From: Spirometra erinaceieuropaei
Taxonomy: Eukaryota; Platyhelminthes; Cestoda; Diphyllobothriidea; Diphyllobothriidae
Length of the DNA: 64,000 nt
Reading direction: 5' to 3'
Assembly: GCA_902702965.1 (NCBI GenBank)
Contig: CACRXP010000641.1
Span: forward strand, 108,546-172,545
Shown here piece by piece: positions 43,288 to 54,421 of this stretch. The number at the start of each line of letters is the position of its first letter. The first letter of the stretch is position 1. A model generated the notes under the pieces. It was not told the origin of the DNA and did no database searches. It saw only the letters and a program-made list of their open reading frames with translations. The position numbers were made by a program, and so were the translations under genes.

Positions 43288-46008
43288 GTGAGTTAAAATA
43301 GCTTGTACTTTCCTTTAACATGTTGGGGGATTTGTTTTAAAGTAAGTAAGAAACGCTCCAGTGCAGGGAGCAATGAATTGTTTGGCAGTTTTGATCGCCA
43401 AAGTCATGTGACATTACCAGCCTCGGTTTCTAACTGGAGTTCACTTCTAACTGCATAATAGACTGAAAATGATTTCTTGCTATATGAATATCTTTTGTAG
43501 TGGTGTGATTTTGAATCAATCATAAGCTTCAGGGCTTAGTAATACCGACAATTTCGCGCCTATCTACTGCCTCCTGACGCTGCATGGCATTAGAACGGAG
43601 TTATGAATGTATAGCAAGTTGAATTTTTTAAAATAAAGCACTATTAAAAACGCAGAGGTAATTGCTCAGTACACACAATTTAATCTACAAAAGGTCACTT
43701 CAAAACGCAGCATTAAGGGAATAGAGAGGACAACTTGCAAACAAATATGTACAGAGGGTTTAGGGATAAGTAAGGTCGGCTTTGCTTAACGACTTGTCAG
43801 GCAAAAAAAAACATTTTAAACTTCTTGGAAACCGATTAAATTCCTACTGTTTATGTTGGTTTTGCACTCTCTGCTGATCCATATGGGGGATAGTTTTCTG
43901 ATCGACAACGAAAACCACTGGGACTGGCGGGGCTCAGAGTCAAGTTTGCATGACCGCGATTCGGAGATGATTTTGCTCGAATATGTTTAAGAAGTGTAAC
44001 CTCTCCTTGTAACGTGATGTAGAATAAATCCATGGAGTCTTATAAAGCACTTTGCAGATCTATAGTTTCACGAATTAGTCGCTCTTATCTATAGTACGCT
44101 TCTTCATTTCTACCTTCCCTGAATGACAGTTGCAATTCGTTTGAGAAAACAGTAAGAGAATGTGGACGAAAAACAGTGAATCCATTCAAGGCCATATAAA
44201 ATGCCCGCGCAGAGTCTTACTTGGACAGCATTTCACTTAATGGCCATTGTGACATGTACCTCAGTTGTCATGAAATTTTTCAAAGAGTCTTATTGTTATT
44301 TTGGAAGGTACAAGTTCAGAAACCCATCTTTCTATGTCGTTCTTGGAATTTGCGCTTTTTAAAAATAGTGCTTATTTTACGCACAAACTCTCACTTTAAT
44401 CTAGGAAGCTGCATTGATTGTCTTTCGTTGGACAGTGTGTCAATCTTATGATTTTTGCCTTCTCCTCTCTGCATCTATTTGACATTAAGATGCTTAGCAA
44501 GGAAGTTTGGCGTTTTTCCTCTCCGCGAGCATATCGCCAACTAAACATCGTAATATATCTACGCGCATTTCGTTAACGGGCGACACCTGCCATAGTGTTA
44601 CGCGCACGTCTTGAGATTCCACGGAATAAAAGCACCCCATTGCTTTTAAATTCTATGTATAGCATATTTACAAATCTGTGATTAGTCAATGTGAGATTTA
44701 AGATCTCGCAGAGGAGACTCAGCTACATTCAAGGCAATATAAGCCACAAAACAGACCACGACTTCGGCCACCTTTGGCAAAGAATTTAACCAATTCGTCT
44801 GCTTCTAATTCTACTTTGAGCGATATGGTTGTCGTTGCTTTGATGGTTAAATTTTCTTCTCTATTCTTAACTTTTAATCAGCGATCGTCATGATACAACC
44901 CCCGCCACGGGTAAAACCATTCCTTCTCCGGTCAAACACCAAGGGGAACTTGAACGTGGTTACTTGTAATGGGACCTGAGAGCCCCTCAAAAGCTAACCG
45001 CAGGTCAAGTTTATACGCGTAAACACCCTGCAGTCAATATCATGTGGGTCGATTTCAATTTTATTAGCGTTATAGAAAATAAACTGGACTTGCTAGATGA
45101 ATACACTGGAAGATGTATTGGCTTATAGTAGGTGAATTATGTCGTGTAACGGATATAAACTACTGAAAAGTTTTTGTTCAGCCGGAAGCTGGCAGGCATT
45201 CAGAGACCAATTATTTCAAGTATGGGTGACGTATTGGGGGCAGTAATACGTTGATTAGAAGTAAGTAATTTCCCGGAGGAAAGAAACACAAAATAGCTCA
45301 GATATTCTCATGACATGGATAAAAATAGATTGTAGAAGAACACAGAGCCTATGTATGCAAACAAACGAGGAAAAAACGGCATAGACAGAACAACGTTTCA
45401 AAAATCCTTTTTAGATGTCTTCGGTATAAAAACCGACTAATAATTAACGGGACTTGATGTGAAACAACTACGCCACAACCATATATTGCATGATTTATGC
45501 AAAATAGCCTTTTGATAATAGAAATAAAAACAAAACTTTTCATTGTTTCACAAAATAAGAGGCTAAACGGTGGCTGAGAAAGAATATTAGGATTAGAAGG
45601 CATAGTCAAAGCGTAATATTTACCGTGAATCGAAACAGTTTTTTTATCGTAAAATCAGTGTACGTTTTTATGGTTTGGCAGGTTTCCGAGTAGCCTTTAA
45701 ATATCACTTTTTTGCGGTTACAAGCGTTCTCAACCGGCTGCTAAACAAGATGGGTTCCAAAAATTGTGTCTCTATAGACCCCCACATTTAAGCCGTTTTG
45801 AATGCACACACCCCAATGACGAGTTCACGAGCGCCCTAATCTATGCAGATGATCGTTCGGGTCACAATTGTGGACTTATTCAAGCAAGAAACCTGGTAGT
45901 GGGCGGTTATTTTGGAAAATGCTTCCTGGTTATAATAATACCGTTGCGAAGAAAAGTGCATCTATATAGATACGATCTTGGACAGTGACTATAGGAAGGA
46001 AATTGCAG
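43288..46008. other. No recognised feature
   Basis: Unassigned short frames (43851-44033 minus, 44221-44451 plus, 45349-45609 minus, 45764-45988 plus). It could be intron if the flanking candidates are exons of one gene. No transposon family recognised, unlike most of the window. Confidence 0.35.
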
Positions 46009-46178
46009 GACTACAAAGTGCCATCCATTTCCGCCCCAATCTGCAAAATCTCTCCATCAAGTATGACTCCGGAAGGCGTTTTCGCAGCGAGTGAAGCTGC
46101 TAAGTTCTCATCGCTTAGACGCCGGGAAATTATTGCATATATTTCGGTCGCTGCGTTCAATGTGTTTCGTCACTTTCA
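46009..46178 (+). CDS. Candidate exon, unknown protein
   Basis: An open stretch preceded by AAATTGCAG (acceptor-like, AG at 46007-46008) and ending at GTAAGTATG (46179 onward), a consensus 5' splice site. The frame begins DYKVPSISAPICKIS and continues MTPEGVFAASEAAKFSSLRR then REIIAYISVAAFNVFRH, with even codon usage. No family recognised. The good splice signals and composition are the only support. Confidence 0.33.
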
Positions 46179-46844
46179 GTAAGTATGTAGTGCATTTGAG
46201 TTTACATTCTTCGGGAGTTAATATAAACACACTTATGAGGCCATCAGGTGCATAGTTTTCGGTTAACGCTTACCACATTCAGAACCAAAACGTAGTTCGG
46301 ATGACGTAACACTCCTGATTTTTGGTCGTTTTTATGCAGTCGCACATGCATTTGTTCTAAATTTCATGGTTCATATCGTAAAGAACCAAGCTAAATTAAC
46401 AGGGAGCATTTCGCAGTCTATCTAGTCATTTATTCACGTAAGAGCTATCTGCCAGTTGAGGGGTAGGGGTCCTACACCCTATTGTTGCCTGCAATTCTTA
46501 CTAAAACCACAAGGAAAGTATTTTCGCCTTTTAGAAACCGATTTTGATTTTTCAGATGATGATCTATTATTTTTGTGCACAAGATTTGTCTGTTTGATCC
46601 TTTTCTGACAGGAACACGTCCTTTGATAAGGACATGAAGGACATTGAAAATTTATGGACACATATGCTCCTTAGTCGCCAAAAAACATGAGGTGGTTGAA
46701 TCCCGTGATCCGGCCTGTGAACTCTCTACATCTAAGGGTTTCCCAACGCATAAACATGACGGGCTTTCAAGACTAGCTGCGTCTTACATGGCAAACGGTT
46801 CGGTGGAATTTACAACGGCAAGCTGATTTGATCCAACTGAGAAA
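46179..46844. other. No recognised feature
   Basis: No recognised coding or repeat signal downstream of the exon candidate. Confidence 0.35.
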
Positions 46845-47045
46845 CCTCGTCGGTCTCAGTGGAACCCAAACCCACAACAGCAAGAACAAGGCTTGAGCAC
46901 GACCAACACTATGGCAACCTGAGCCACTTGGTGGTCAAAACGTTTGCTGTACTCAAGCCTTGCCTTTGCTGCTTTGGATTTGAATTCCACCAAGGCCACC
47001 GAGTTTTTCATAACTGGATTAAGCGATTTATTCAAATCTGCCAGA
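46845..47045. mobile_element. tRNA-like SINE, copy F, palindromic head-to-head dimer
   Basis: A minus-oriented tRNA-like module (complement of GTGGGTTTGGGTTCCACTGA, about 46852-46920) abuts a plus-oriented one (about 46921-47000; TTTGCTGTACTCAAGCC, then GATTTGAATTCCACCAAGG). Open frames on the two strands therefore encode near-mirror peptides. The plus module is followed by the tail remnant GAGTTTTTCATAACTGG and CAAATCTGCCAGACGC. Both modules are too mutated to be tRNAs. Confidence 0.72.
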
Positions 47046-47170
47046 CGCATTAGTTAAAAATACGCTCTTCAGCGCTGAATACCGATTGGGATAGAACGTG
47101 ATGTCGACTGCCTTCATGGGCTAATCGAAGCAAAGTCAAATGCTCGCTGTCCAAGTTGAGCGTCATATTA

Positions 47171-48030
47171 CAGCAGATGTGCTATCGCACGAAATATTGA
47201 CCGAAATTCTCAGGTGTACTTTGATTCCTGAAGATCGCTTAAGTAGGGTTGTGGTGATAATTAATCTGCAACGTAGTCCTGTGGTATTTCAGTCATCGCA
47301 GGATGCCCTCATTTGAGTGAGATGCTCTTCGGTGATTTGCGGGAACCATCATCTGCAAAAATTACTACTTAACTAGTATGAACTTCTCCCATGCACTTTT
47401 GATGTCCATTATATATTGCGTTATGTGTTATATATTACATATCGTATAGCAAACTTGCGCAAAATATTCTTTTTTGTACGCAATTCGTAGAAAATTACGT
47501 GTTTTTCAAATTTTGTGATCGAAGAGGAAGTAATTTTCGGTTTTCAAGAAATTTTTCCGGCAACGTATAGAGAGGGACCCCACTTAACTCTCAGCAGACT
47601 GTGGATCGTGCCACATTGGGTTTTATTATGGCATACATTTGCAGGCACTTTCAAAAATTACATTGCCAATGACGATTGCTTCCAACGACCTCACACCTCA
47701 ACTCAAAATCCGTTATTTTGTGAAATTTACTTCTTATTTTTTGTTTTTTACTACTCTCACTTCGTTGTCGTACACTATCGTAGGATAAGTCTTTCGGCAT
47801 AAATTCCGGCAATGTTTGTGTTTTCTTTCATTTTGTCGGCTTACTGTCTAGCGTGCTGCCACACCCATAAAACTCCCTTTACCATAAATCACGTATGGCA
47901 CGATCCACAGTCTACTGACAGTTAACTGGGGTCCTTCTCTATATCGTTGCCCTCTTTTCCTTCTCGGATAATTTTCGTCCCATCTGACGCTGCATTTGAA
48001 TTCAGGGCTTCTAAAATACATACTGAAATT
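47171..48030. mobile_element. F1 MITE copy interrupted by a hAT-like MITE
   Basis: It begins CAGCAGATGTGCTATCGCAC after TA (47169-47170). The left arm (ATTCTCAGGTGTACTTTGAT, AAGTAGGGTTGTGGTG) continues to TTTTCAAGAAATTTTTCC (47541-47558). The F1 sequence resumes after the inserted element as TTCTCGGATAATTTTCGTCC (47961-47980) and ATTTGAATTCAGGGCTTCT. The right arm is not found, so the copy is incomplete. Confidence 0.65.
47559..47952 (-). mobile_element. hAT-like MITE, copy 2 (394 bp), nested in F1
   Basis: Reverse-oriented relative to 38789-39183. The left end is GGCAACGTATAGAGAGGGAC and the right end is CCTTCTCTATATCGTTGCC. The interior shows the complement of the copy-1 interior (CCACACCCATAAAACTCCC). 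The flanks ATTTTTCC (47551-47558) and TCTTTTCC (47953-47960) match at 6 of 8. The element length agrees with copy 1 to one base, and the split F1 sequence confirms both borders. Confidence 0.78.
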
Positions 48031-48856
48031 TCGTTTCTGACCCTAAAATGTCATGTCCCGGAGATTTAACTCAAAGTCCTGCACTGAGTAATTTCTGAAA
48101 TTATTCTGAAATAATTCTTGCTGAGTTGCCATCCTTAAGCAACCGTACCTCAACTGGGAAAGACTAGGAGGCCGAATTCGTCATGTAATGAAAAAACTCC
48201 TCCTTTATGTGATTAGTCAGCCTATTTCTTTTATGTTTGAACCTTTTTGAGCAAAGCATACATCGGAAGTCTGATTAGACCTGTTTTTGTCCATTTACAC
48301 AGGCGTCCGAGTGTGGCCTTCGCGGATTATGACATTGCAGACAGTCGGTGAGTGATACGTGCAAATTATGAAATAATTATGAGATCTGTTCGTTTTTGAG
48401 ACACGGATACGTGTTACTGTAGAAAAACATAAGCACCAGAGAGTGAAGTCTCCTGAGATTAGGAAAACAATGGGTCAAGTGGAGACATCCTCCAGAGTTT
48501 CTGTTGTAATGTTGATGATTTGAACGGGTGAAATTGCTAATTACCAACAACATTAGCTTGCGATAGGAATGCCTCCATAGAGCCGGATATACCCGACATA
48601 AGCGACGTCCAGAAGGTTGACCAAAATGAGTAGGCTGCATTGTCGCAAGTCCCTTAGTCGGTTTTGTTGGGCTAAAGGCCGCTTAAAACGAAAGGGTAAA
48701 AACCACGAAAATGTAAAGGTGTGGCTTCGAAGAACTGCGTTCATCTGGGTTAACTGTGGTTATTAAAGTAACGCACTGAACATGGGTGGCGATTAAAAAC
48801 CCAATTACGTTTTGAAACCTAGTAATAAACCACACATTTAGCTAAATGCAGTAGAG
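48031..48856. other. No recognised feature
   Basis: Unassigned minus frames at 48377-48640 and 48553-48744; nothing recognised before the LINE inverted repeat. Confidence 0.4.
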
Positions 48857-49443
48857 GTGGCAGCAACTGAGATGGCAAGACCGGATCTCAGACAGGGACA
48901 TACTGCAGTGGACGGGGATCCTCAGCATTCACGCTATGCTGAGACAACTACAGTCATGCTGGAGTGGCCACCTCGTACGGATAGATCAAGAGTAGCTACC
49001 CAAACGACCCTTCTATGGAGATGTAGTGAGGGGTTCATTCAGACACGGAGATCAAGTCCGGCGTTATAAGGATATTCTGAAAACCTCCCTAAAGCGCCTG
49101 CAGATCAACCCCGAAAACTGGGAAGACGTCGCTTGGGACCGACCTGCATGGAGGAGAACACTGAAGACAGACGCAGCAGTCTTCGAGGCCACCCGCATCA
49201 CTGCCGCAAAGCCAGACGCCAGACACGCAAATCTCAACTGTCGCCACCGCCTCACACCGCCAACGCCCAACCGCCTCCAATGTGCCCCCCATGTCAACGG
49301 ACATGTCGGGCGCCAATTAAACTTGTTGGACACCTCAGGACCAACTACAGCCCCCGGACTGCACCAACCGTCGTCTCTCCGTTCGCTTCTCGCTCGCCTC
49401 CCACGCCGTCAACTAATGGTGATCACCCTCCCGAACCACCACT

Positions 49444-49533
<90 letters not shown>

Positions 49534-49549
49534 GTCGTCGTCGTCGTCG

Positions 49550-49586
<37 letters not shown>

Positions 49587-50060
49587 TCACTGCCTCATGG
49601 TCTGCCGCTGTGGCGTCCGCTATGCCCATCAAAACTACACCAACATATACCAATACCACCACCATCAACACTAGTGATGAGGACACGGTCTACTTCCGTC
49701 CTCAATGCGATCGGACTTAAATTCTCATATCGGCCTGGCCGGTCACTTGCAAATCCATCACACAGATACTAGCAAACCAGTGCCTAAAGCACCAACCTAC
49801 ACTCACCGTATCCGCCTCCACTGTCCACATTGCACTCGCACATCCATTCAAGGCATGTGTCAACTAGGGCGCACGCGTGTCCATGAAAACCTGCGGTAGA
49901 CAACTGCCGACTGCTCTACACCATTACATATTCCCTCAACAGCAACTCACCGCACATCAATATCACCCACCGCAAGCACCCAACTGCCGTCTCCCACGCA
50001 AGTGGGATGTACGCGTCTCGACTTCTTTTCCATGTGGCTCTACGGCTGCATGTGTGATCG
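48857..50060 (+). pseudogene. LINE endonuclease-reverse transcriptase, C-terminal fragment, left copy
   Basis: The region after the reverse transcriptase of a flatworm non-LTR retrotransposon (RTE/CR1-like; clade uncertain). Visible blocks, spread over different frames, are RPDLRQ (remnant of WQDRIPD), KDILKTSLKRLQINPENWED then VAWDRPAWRRTLKTDAAVFE (49068-49187), CPPCQRTCRAPIKLVGHLRT (49280-49350), a TCA repeat, and two degraded C2H2 fingers (FRPQCDRT, a frameshift, SHIGLAGHLQIHH; then LHCPHCTRTSIQG to RVHENLR). Finger 1 has lost its first Cys and finger 2 one His. Catalytic reverse-transcriptase motifs are absent (5'-truncated). Multiple frameshifts make it a dead copy. The homologous right copy is at 57090-58270. 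Confidence 0.8.
49444..49584 (+). repeat. (TCA)n microsatellite inside the LINE
   Basis: About 47 trinucleotide units with an internal TCG patch (about 49532-49550). It reads as poly-His or poly-Ser on plus and poly-Asp on minus, creating long but spurious frames on both strands. The equivalent position of the right LINE copy (about 57455-57500) has only a short GGAGGAGG stretch. Confidence 0.95.
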
Positions 50061-51269
50061 GAGTCTGAGACGAAGACGGTGCGTCGAGCGCTGTGACTCG
50101 GGCTAATAAAGCTCCTGCCCCAGCGATCGTGTGTCCTTCTTCAAATGGCGGACTGGTGGGCTGAGAGCCAGGCAGTCACGGCCCCCTTTCAAGCGATCTG
50201 TGACACCCATGCATGTGAGGAGACTATGTGTGTTTGCGTGGGTGCTTCACAGGTATTGACTATCAGTGGACGACTGATTGGCTACTGAACCTTGAAGGGT
50301 GACGACCCAGGCCAAATGCAGAACCAGTCGTCGCCCTTCTAAGTCAGAAGGTCTGAAAGAGTGAGCTATGTCAGTATCAGCAAACCATGGCCATCCCGGC
50401 CTCGTATTACTGGCAGTTCCCTGACGCCTGGCTTCCTGCCAGTAGAAGCGCCTGCGCTCCCGCTGGGTTTACAAGTGGTGGGCATGGCTGCTCAGTCATC
50501 ATCCTCGCCCTTCTGACTCCTGTGGGGGTTGTTGATGACGAAAAATCCTGGCCAAGTGTATGTTGTGGGCCAGGGAGTTTTGTGGCACGTCTAGGTGTGG
50601 GTCCAGCCGTGCCAGCCACCTGCGTCATCCCCAGACTCCGGTCTTCTTGACTCTCTCTAGAAACCGGGTCCAAGTGTGGAGTGAGGAAGAGAGAGTGTTG
50701 TAGATGCCGGTCAGGTCTAGTATCACCATAAACTAATTCACGCGCAAGTCACCCTGTCTGCTGCACCGTTCTGTGTAGCGCACGGTGGACATCGTCGGAA
50801 TCGACGGTCTAACCGTTGATAGGTTAGACTTGTGGCGGAGGCTTCTATCTACAAATCCAACAATTGCAAGGATCGAATACATCTGCCATCTGCCGCTGAG
50901 TTTGTAAGCAGTGCCCAGCTTTGATGTAGACTTGATCGTAATCCCTTTATATGAACCCTCTGCAGATATGATAGCCCACATTGAATACCGATGCGTGCAA
51001 TCTATGTTCTGAAAGCAAATAATAACAGCGGCTTTTGCCTCGCTCTAATGATTCGGCTTACCCAGGAATTCCAAGATAACAGATCGTGCCATTGGCATTG
51101 GGATTGGCCATCCTGTGAAGATGATCTTGATGTCCAATTTTTAAGGAAATATTGGGTCTGGAAAGTGACATACTTATAGATAACCAGTAGTAAATGCCGC
51201 TTATGGTGCAGTGCATGGGAACAGGAGCCGCCCGCAATGCCGGTGACTTAGCGCTATATTCCATGCAAA

Positions 51270-51365
51270 ATAGGGTTACGGTTACGGTCGGGTTAAGGAT
51301 TAAGTTCAAGCTGGGGTTTGGAGTTAATACAAGGGTTACGGTTAAGATTAAAGTGAGTGTTGACA
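51270..51365 (+). repeat. Telomere-like GGGTTACGG block, left arm
   Basis: TAGGGTTACGGTTACGG with further GGTTAAGG and GGGTTACGG variants. Its counterpart in the right arm is 55660-55760 (complement). Part of the inverted-repeat unit. Confidence 0.65.
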
Positions 51366-51678
51366 TAAGGACACGGGAAGGTTTACCCTTCCTGGAGTTT
51401 GACGCAAAGCCACTTGTATTACATGGCCGTTGCGTTCCTATTCGCGCGTCCGCTTTGATGAACTACATAAGGAATTTCGACTCAGACATTGTCTCAGTCA
51501 TTGTCTTAAAGCGAATCCCTAAAACTTTTTCTCAAATGGGTGTCCAATACTTTAAGTCGGCGCTGCGCATTTTTGGGAACAGCTCGAGCACCCCATTTTC
51601 CGACGTCTGACTCTGGTTGGGCGACCGCGACATCCGTGTCAACCTGCATGCGTGCCGCTAACGCCCGGCCAACCCGTT

Positions 51679-51692
51679 CCCCCCCCCCCCCC
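51679..51692 (+). repeat. Run of 14 C
   Basis: Homopolymer in the inner left arm. The right arm has the interrupted purine tract GGGGGAGGGAGCGGGGGAGG at 55312-55331 instead. Confidence 0.9.
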
Positions 51693-51790
51693 TTCCCCCG
51701 ACATTTTACTGAAGGCGCCCCTGTCCAGCTGCGACGAGTCACAAACGCGCCCACGACCAGGCGCCACCGGCCGGCGCGTTGGCTGGCTTA

Positions 51791-52899
51791 GCTTGTCACT
51801 CTTGGCTTGACCTTGACCTTTCCTACCTCCCGATCACGCAGTCGTCGACTCAGTCCATGGACTGGCCAATAACATGTCCAACAATCAGCTAACCACTTGC
51901 TCATGCTGGTACGGACGTTTGAGAACCACGTAAACAACGCACCGCTACTCACGCGCTCCCGAACTGTCATCTTGTCCTGACCCTAGAGCAAGGAACTCGG
52001 CGACGTGCCCTGTATACTGAATAAGTCGGCTTTCACAGCTCTCCGGTCGGGACGAACTTAACATTTGTATGGTTGACGTTGATCTCGTAGTCTTGGCCAC
52101 CACAGTGTCCTGTTCAGTTCTTAGTTCGGTGAGCCATTTATGCGTGTACTCCTCCCCTCGTCCGTCCTTGCCCCTGCCGCACTCCTCCTCCTCGTCCTCC
52201 TCCTCCTCCTCCTCCTCCACCTCCTCCTTTTCTTCCTCTTCTTCTTCTGTTTGTCCTCCTGTGAAAAACGGGCTATCTGCTTACTTCAGTTTATCAATAA
52301 TAGTGAACATGTAATTCTTAGGTCACATGTCAAGGGAAAAGGCGCTCACTCTGTTAGGTGTCTGGCGTTTGCTGTAGTTATTTCGCCGAACCACGTTAAG
52401 AGACTGGAAAATCATGCTCACACGCACTTTACTCGATGCACAGCCTGCCAATTCCGGCGGCAGAACTGCCTCCAACCGCATTTCACCGCGAAATTTGTCG
52501 CCTCCGATCCCGTTGGCCGCAGAGAAAATTGGCGCTCTTGATTCTTCTGCGGCGTGACTGTCCCTTGTCATGAAGTTTCACAAACGCAGATAGGGCGAAG
52601 GCAAGTTAACTAAGAGGTCGATGAGCAATTAGCGGATATCCGGGCCTCTTGCCCCCGTCTCGATGTGTGACCATCGCCTCGGCCCACAATTTCAACGGTA
52701 ACAGAGTTGAAGATGTGTCCAGGTGCGCGGCGTGTGTTGCTACCTCCGGGCTTGGGTCCAATCTCCTCACGGCCTTGCATTCGCGATTGACCTCGTCGGT
52801 CGGTTTCCCCAACCTCGGTGCACATCACGCGGCTGCACTTTAGTCGGTAGACAACAGTCTTTAGGCCTTGTCACATGCGGGGGAGGGAAGTGTTGAGGA
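51791..52899. other. Spacer of the inverted repeat, distal part, with CTC-rich tract
   Basis: A pyrimidine tract of CTC/TTC units lies at about 52182-52249 and produces low-complexity frames on both strands (poly-Ser/Leu and poly-Glu). The flanking GC-rich sequence at 52320-52850 has overlapping short frames without recognisable motifs and may be more decayed PLE sequence, downstream of the reverse transcriptase at 52900-54080. Confidence 0.4.
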
Positions 52900-54080
52900 A
52901 GACCTGTGGGCAGCATCAATGTCAGGTGGCGTAAGGCATCTGGCCACGAGTACAGAGACCCCTTCAGGCATGAAATGCTCCGTCACGATTTCAAATAACT
53001 AAATCCCCCGTCCCACGTCCATTGTAGCATTCGACTCCGTCCAACGAACGCCCGCGAAAAATTTGCGTCCCGTCTCGTTTGGCTGATAGCGTGCTGTAGT
53101 GCGCTTCCACCCACCGGTATAGCTTCCGTACTTTGCGGGTAGTTGCTCTTTCAACTGAGCATTTGCAGAGTGGTCGATTGTTTTCAGTAGACTAACATCG
53201 CGGGTTTGCCATCCGACTTTCGGCAGATGACAAGATTCAAGAGCGGAAGTCTGTTCTCCACTTTCTCTCCCATCATAAACTCTAGATTGAGTAGTATCTA
53301 ATTGAACCCTTCTTATGGTAATCAGTCCTATGCCGGTGTCGTCAGCATATCATGCCCACAATTTGGGTTCATACTCCTTGAACTAGGTCATGCTGAGTTT
53401 TCGCAGAACCGCCTCGACAATGATCCCAGACAATAGTGAACGCATCGAGATGCCCTTAGTTTAAACAAATCTGATCCCTTCAAAGGTGGCAAATGAGTTG
53501 AAGCAGCGGCCTATGAGTCCTAGGAGGGCCTGAGCTACGGGTTGGCCACCGTCCTCAACTTACTTCTAACGCAGTAGGTCAGGATTGTTCTGACTGCAAA
53601 CGCCTTTGGTATGTACGTGAATAGCGAGGTGACACCAAATGACACCATGCTCTCATTCGGTTCACTTGCGTTCGACTTTATTTCATCGAGGAATTGCTGT
53701 CGTTTGTCGGCCCGGGGTTATGAACCTCAACCTTTTGGAATAATCAGTCTTGCCGTCCGTATTCGAATGGGCCTAGTAATGAGACGACTGGGTTGGATGG
53801 GGACATGTGGCACGTGTACTTATGAAAGACCGTAGAATCGCGCAATTGCTGTTTCTGTGGATCATGCCATAAACCATTCTTTAATGACGATGACTTTATT
53901 CCTCTACAGTCGAGCCGGAGTTCCGTTCACCATCGCCAGCAGTAGTATAAGACTGACGACGTCGCTGATCTTGTAGAACTCCTGACTTTTGAACAACATG
54001 TGGACTTTATTTCTGTCGACTACCTTCCAGAGAAGAAAGGTTGACCGGAATTTGTCAGCAGGCAGAATCACTAAATCGAT
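52900..54080 (-). pseudogene. Penelope-like element reverse transcriptase, decayed
   Basis: PLE reverse-transcriptase motifs appear in order on the minus strand. They are DRNKVHMLFKSQEFYKI (about 54030-53960), RFYGLS-VHVPHVP (about 53840-53797), FLDEIKSNASEPNESMVSFG then VTSLFTYIP (motif A; VTSLFT at 53616-53636, with the catalytic Asp changed to Gly), TKGISMRSLLSGIIVEAVLR (motif B region), YEPKLWA then YADDT (53335-53349, catalytic YxDD), and ENRLPLLNLVICRKSDGKPA (about 53250-53200). In-frame stops occur before YADDT and elsewhere, so it cannot encode a working protein. It lies inside the spacer of the LINE inverted repeat. The GIY-YIG fragment at 54.4-54.95 kb is upstream on the same strand, so it belongs to another copy. 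Confidence 0.82.
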
Positions 54081-54421
54081 GTCTCATTTCAATACCCGGG
54101 AGGTCTTATGATCCTCCTCTAGCAGCGGGTGAGTCTTTGGCGTGAAAGGAGCAGAATATGGACGGGCGAAGTCACTAATTGAGACGTCAGAACTCCAATA
54201 AACCTCCTCCAGTGAACACCTCCTCTACTTCGGCTTTCTACTCTCTGCTTTCGACCCTTTTCTCTCTTCACTCCTTGTCTAATGACACCTTGCAGGATTC
54301 AGGCAATTCGCTCATCAAAGTCTCCAGAAAAAAAACAAACACTGCTCTTTCGATGTGAGCTAAATTCAGTGATGTATTACTGTTCGAACGGTCAAACTAG
54401 CGCGAATCGAATGTGCTTCAT

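Larger units (their letters stand above)
48864..51790 (+). repeat. Large inverted repeat, left arm (about 2.9 kb)
   Basis: Complementary to 55218-58045. The outer half is LINE coding fragment; the inner half (about 50060-51790) is non-coding and includes a telomere-like block and a 14-C run. Matches in the inner part look much closer (for example the stretch around 50740-50980 is nearly identical to 56044-56292 reversed) than in the LINE part. The spacer is about 3.4 kb. Confidence 0.88.

Noticed and set aside
45764..45988. Frame containing the peptide IYADD, resembling a reverse-transcriptase YxDD box
   Set aside because: No other polymerase motif in any frame within several hundred bases; judged coincidental.
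49026..49772. 248-codon frame with a long poly-His run, and the opposite-strand poly-Asp frame
   Set aside because: Both arise from the TCA microsatellite within a LINE fragment; only the part before about 49250 is real LINE coding sequence, and the frame changes after it.
52069..52541. Ser-rich and Leu-rich frames and an opposite Glu-rich frame
   Set aside because: Products of the CTC/TTC pyrimidine tract at 52182-52249; no flanking conserved motif.
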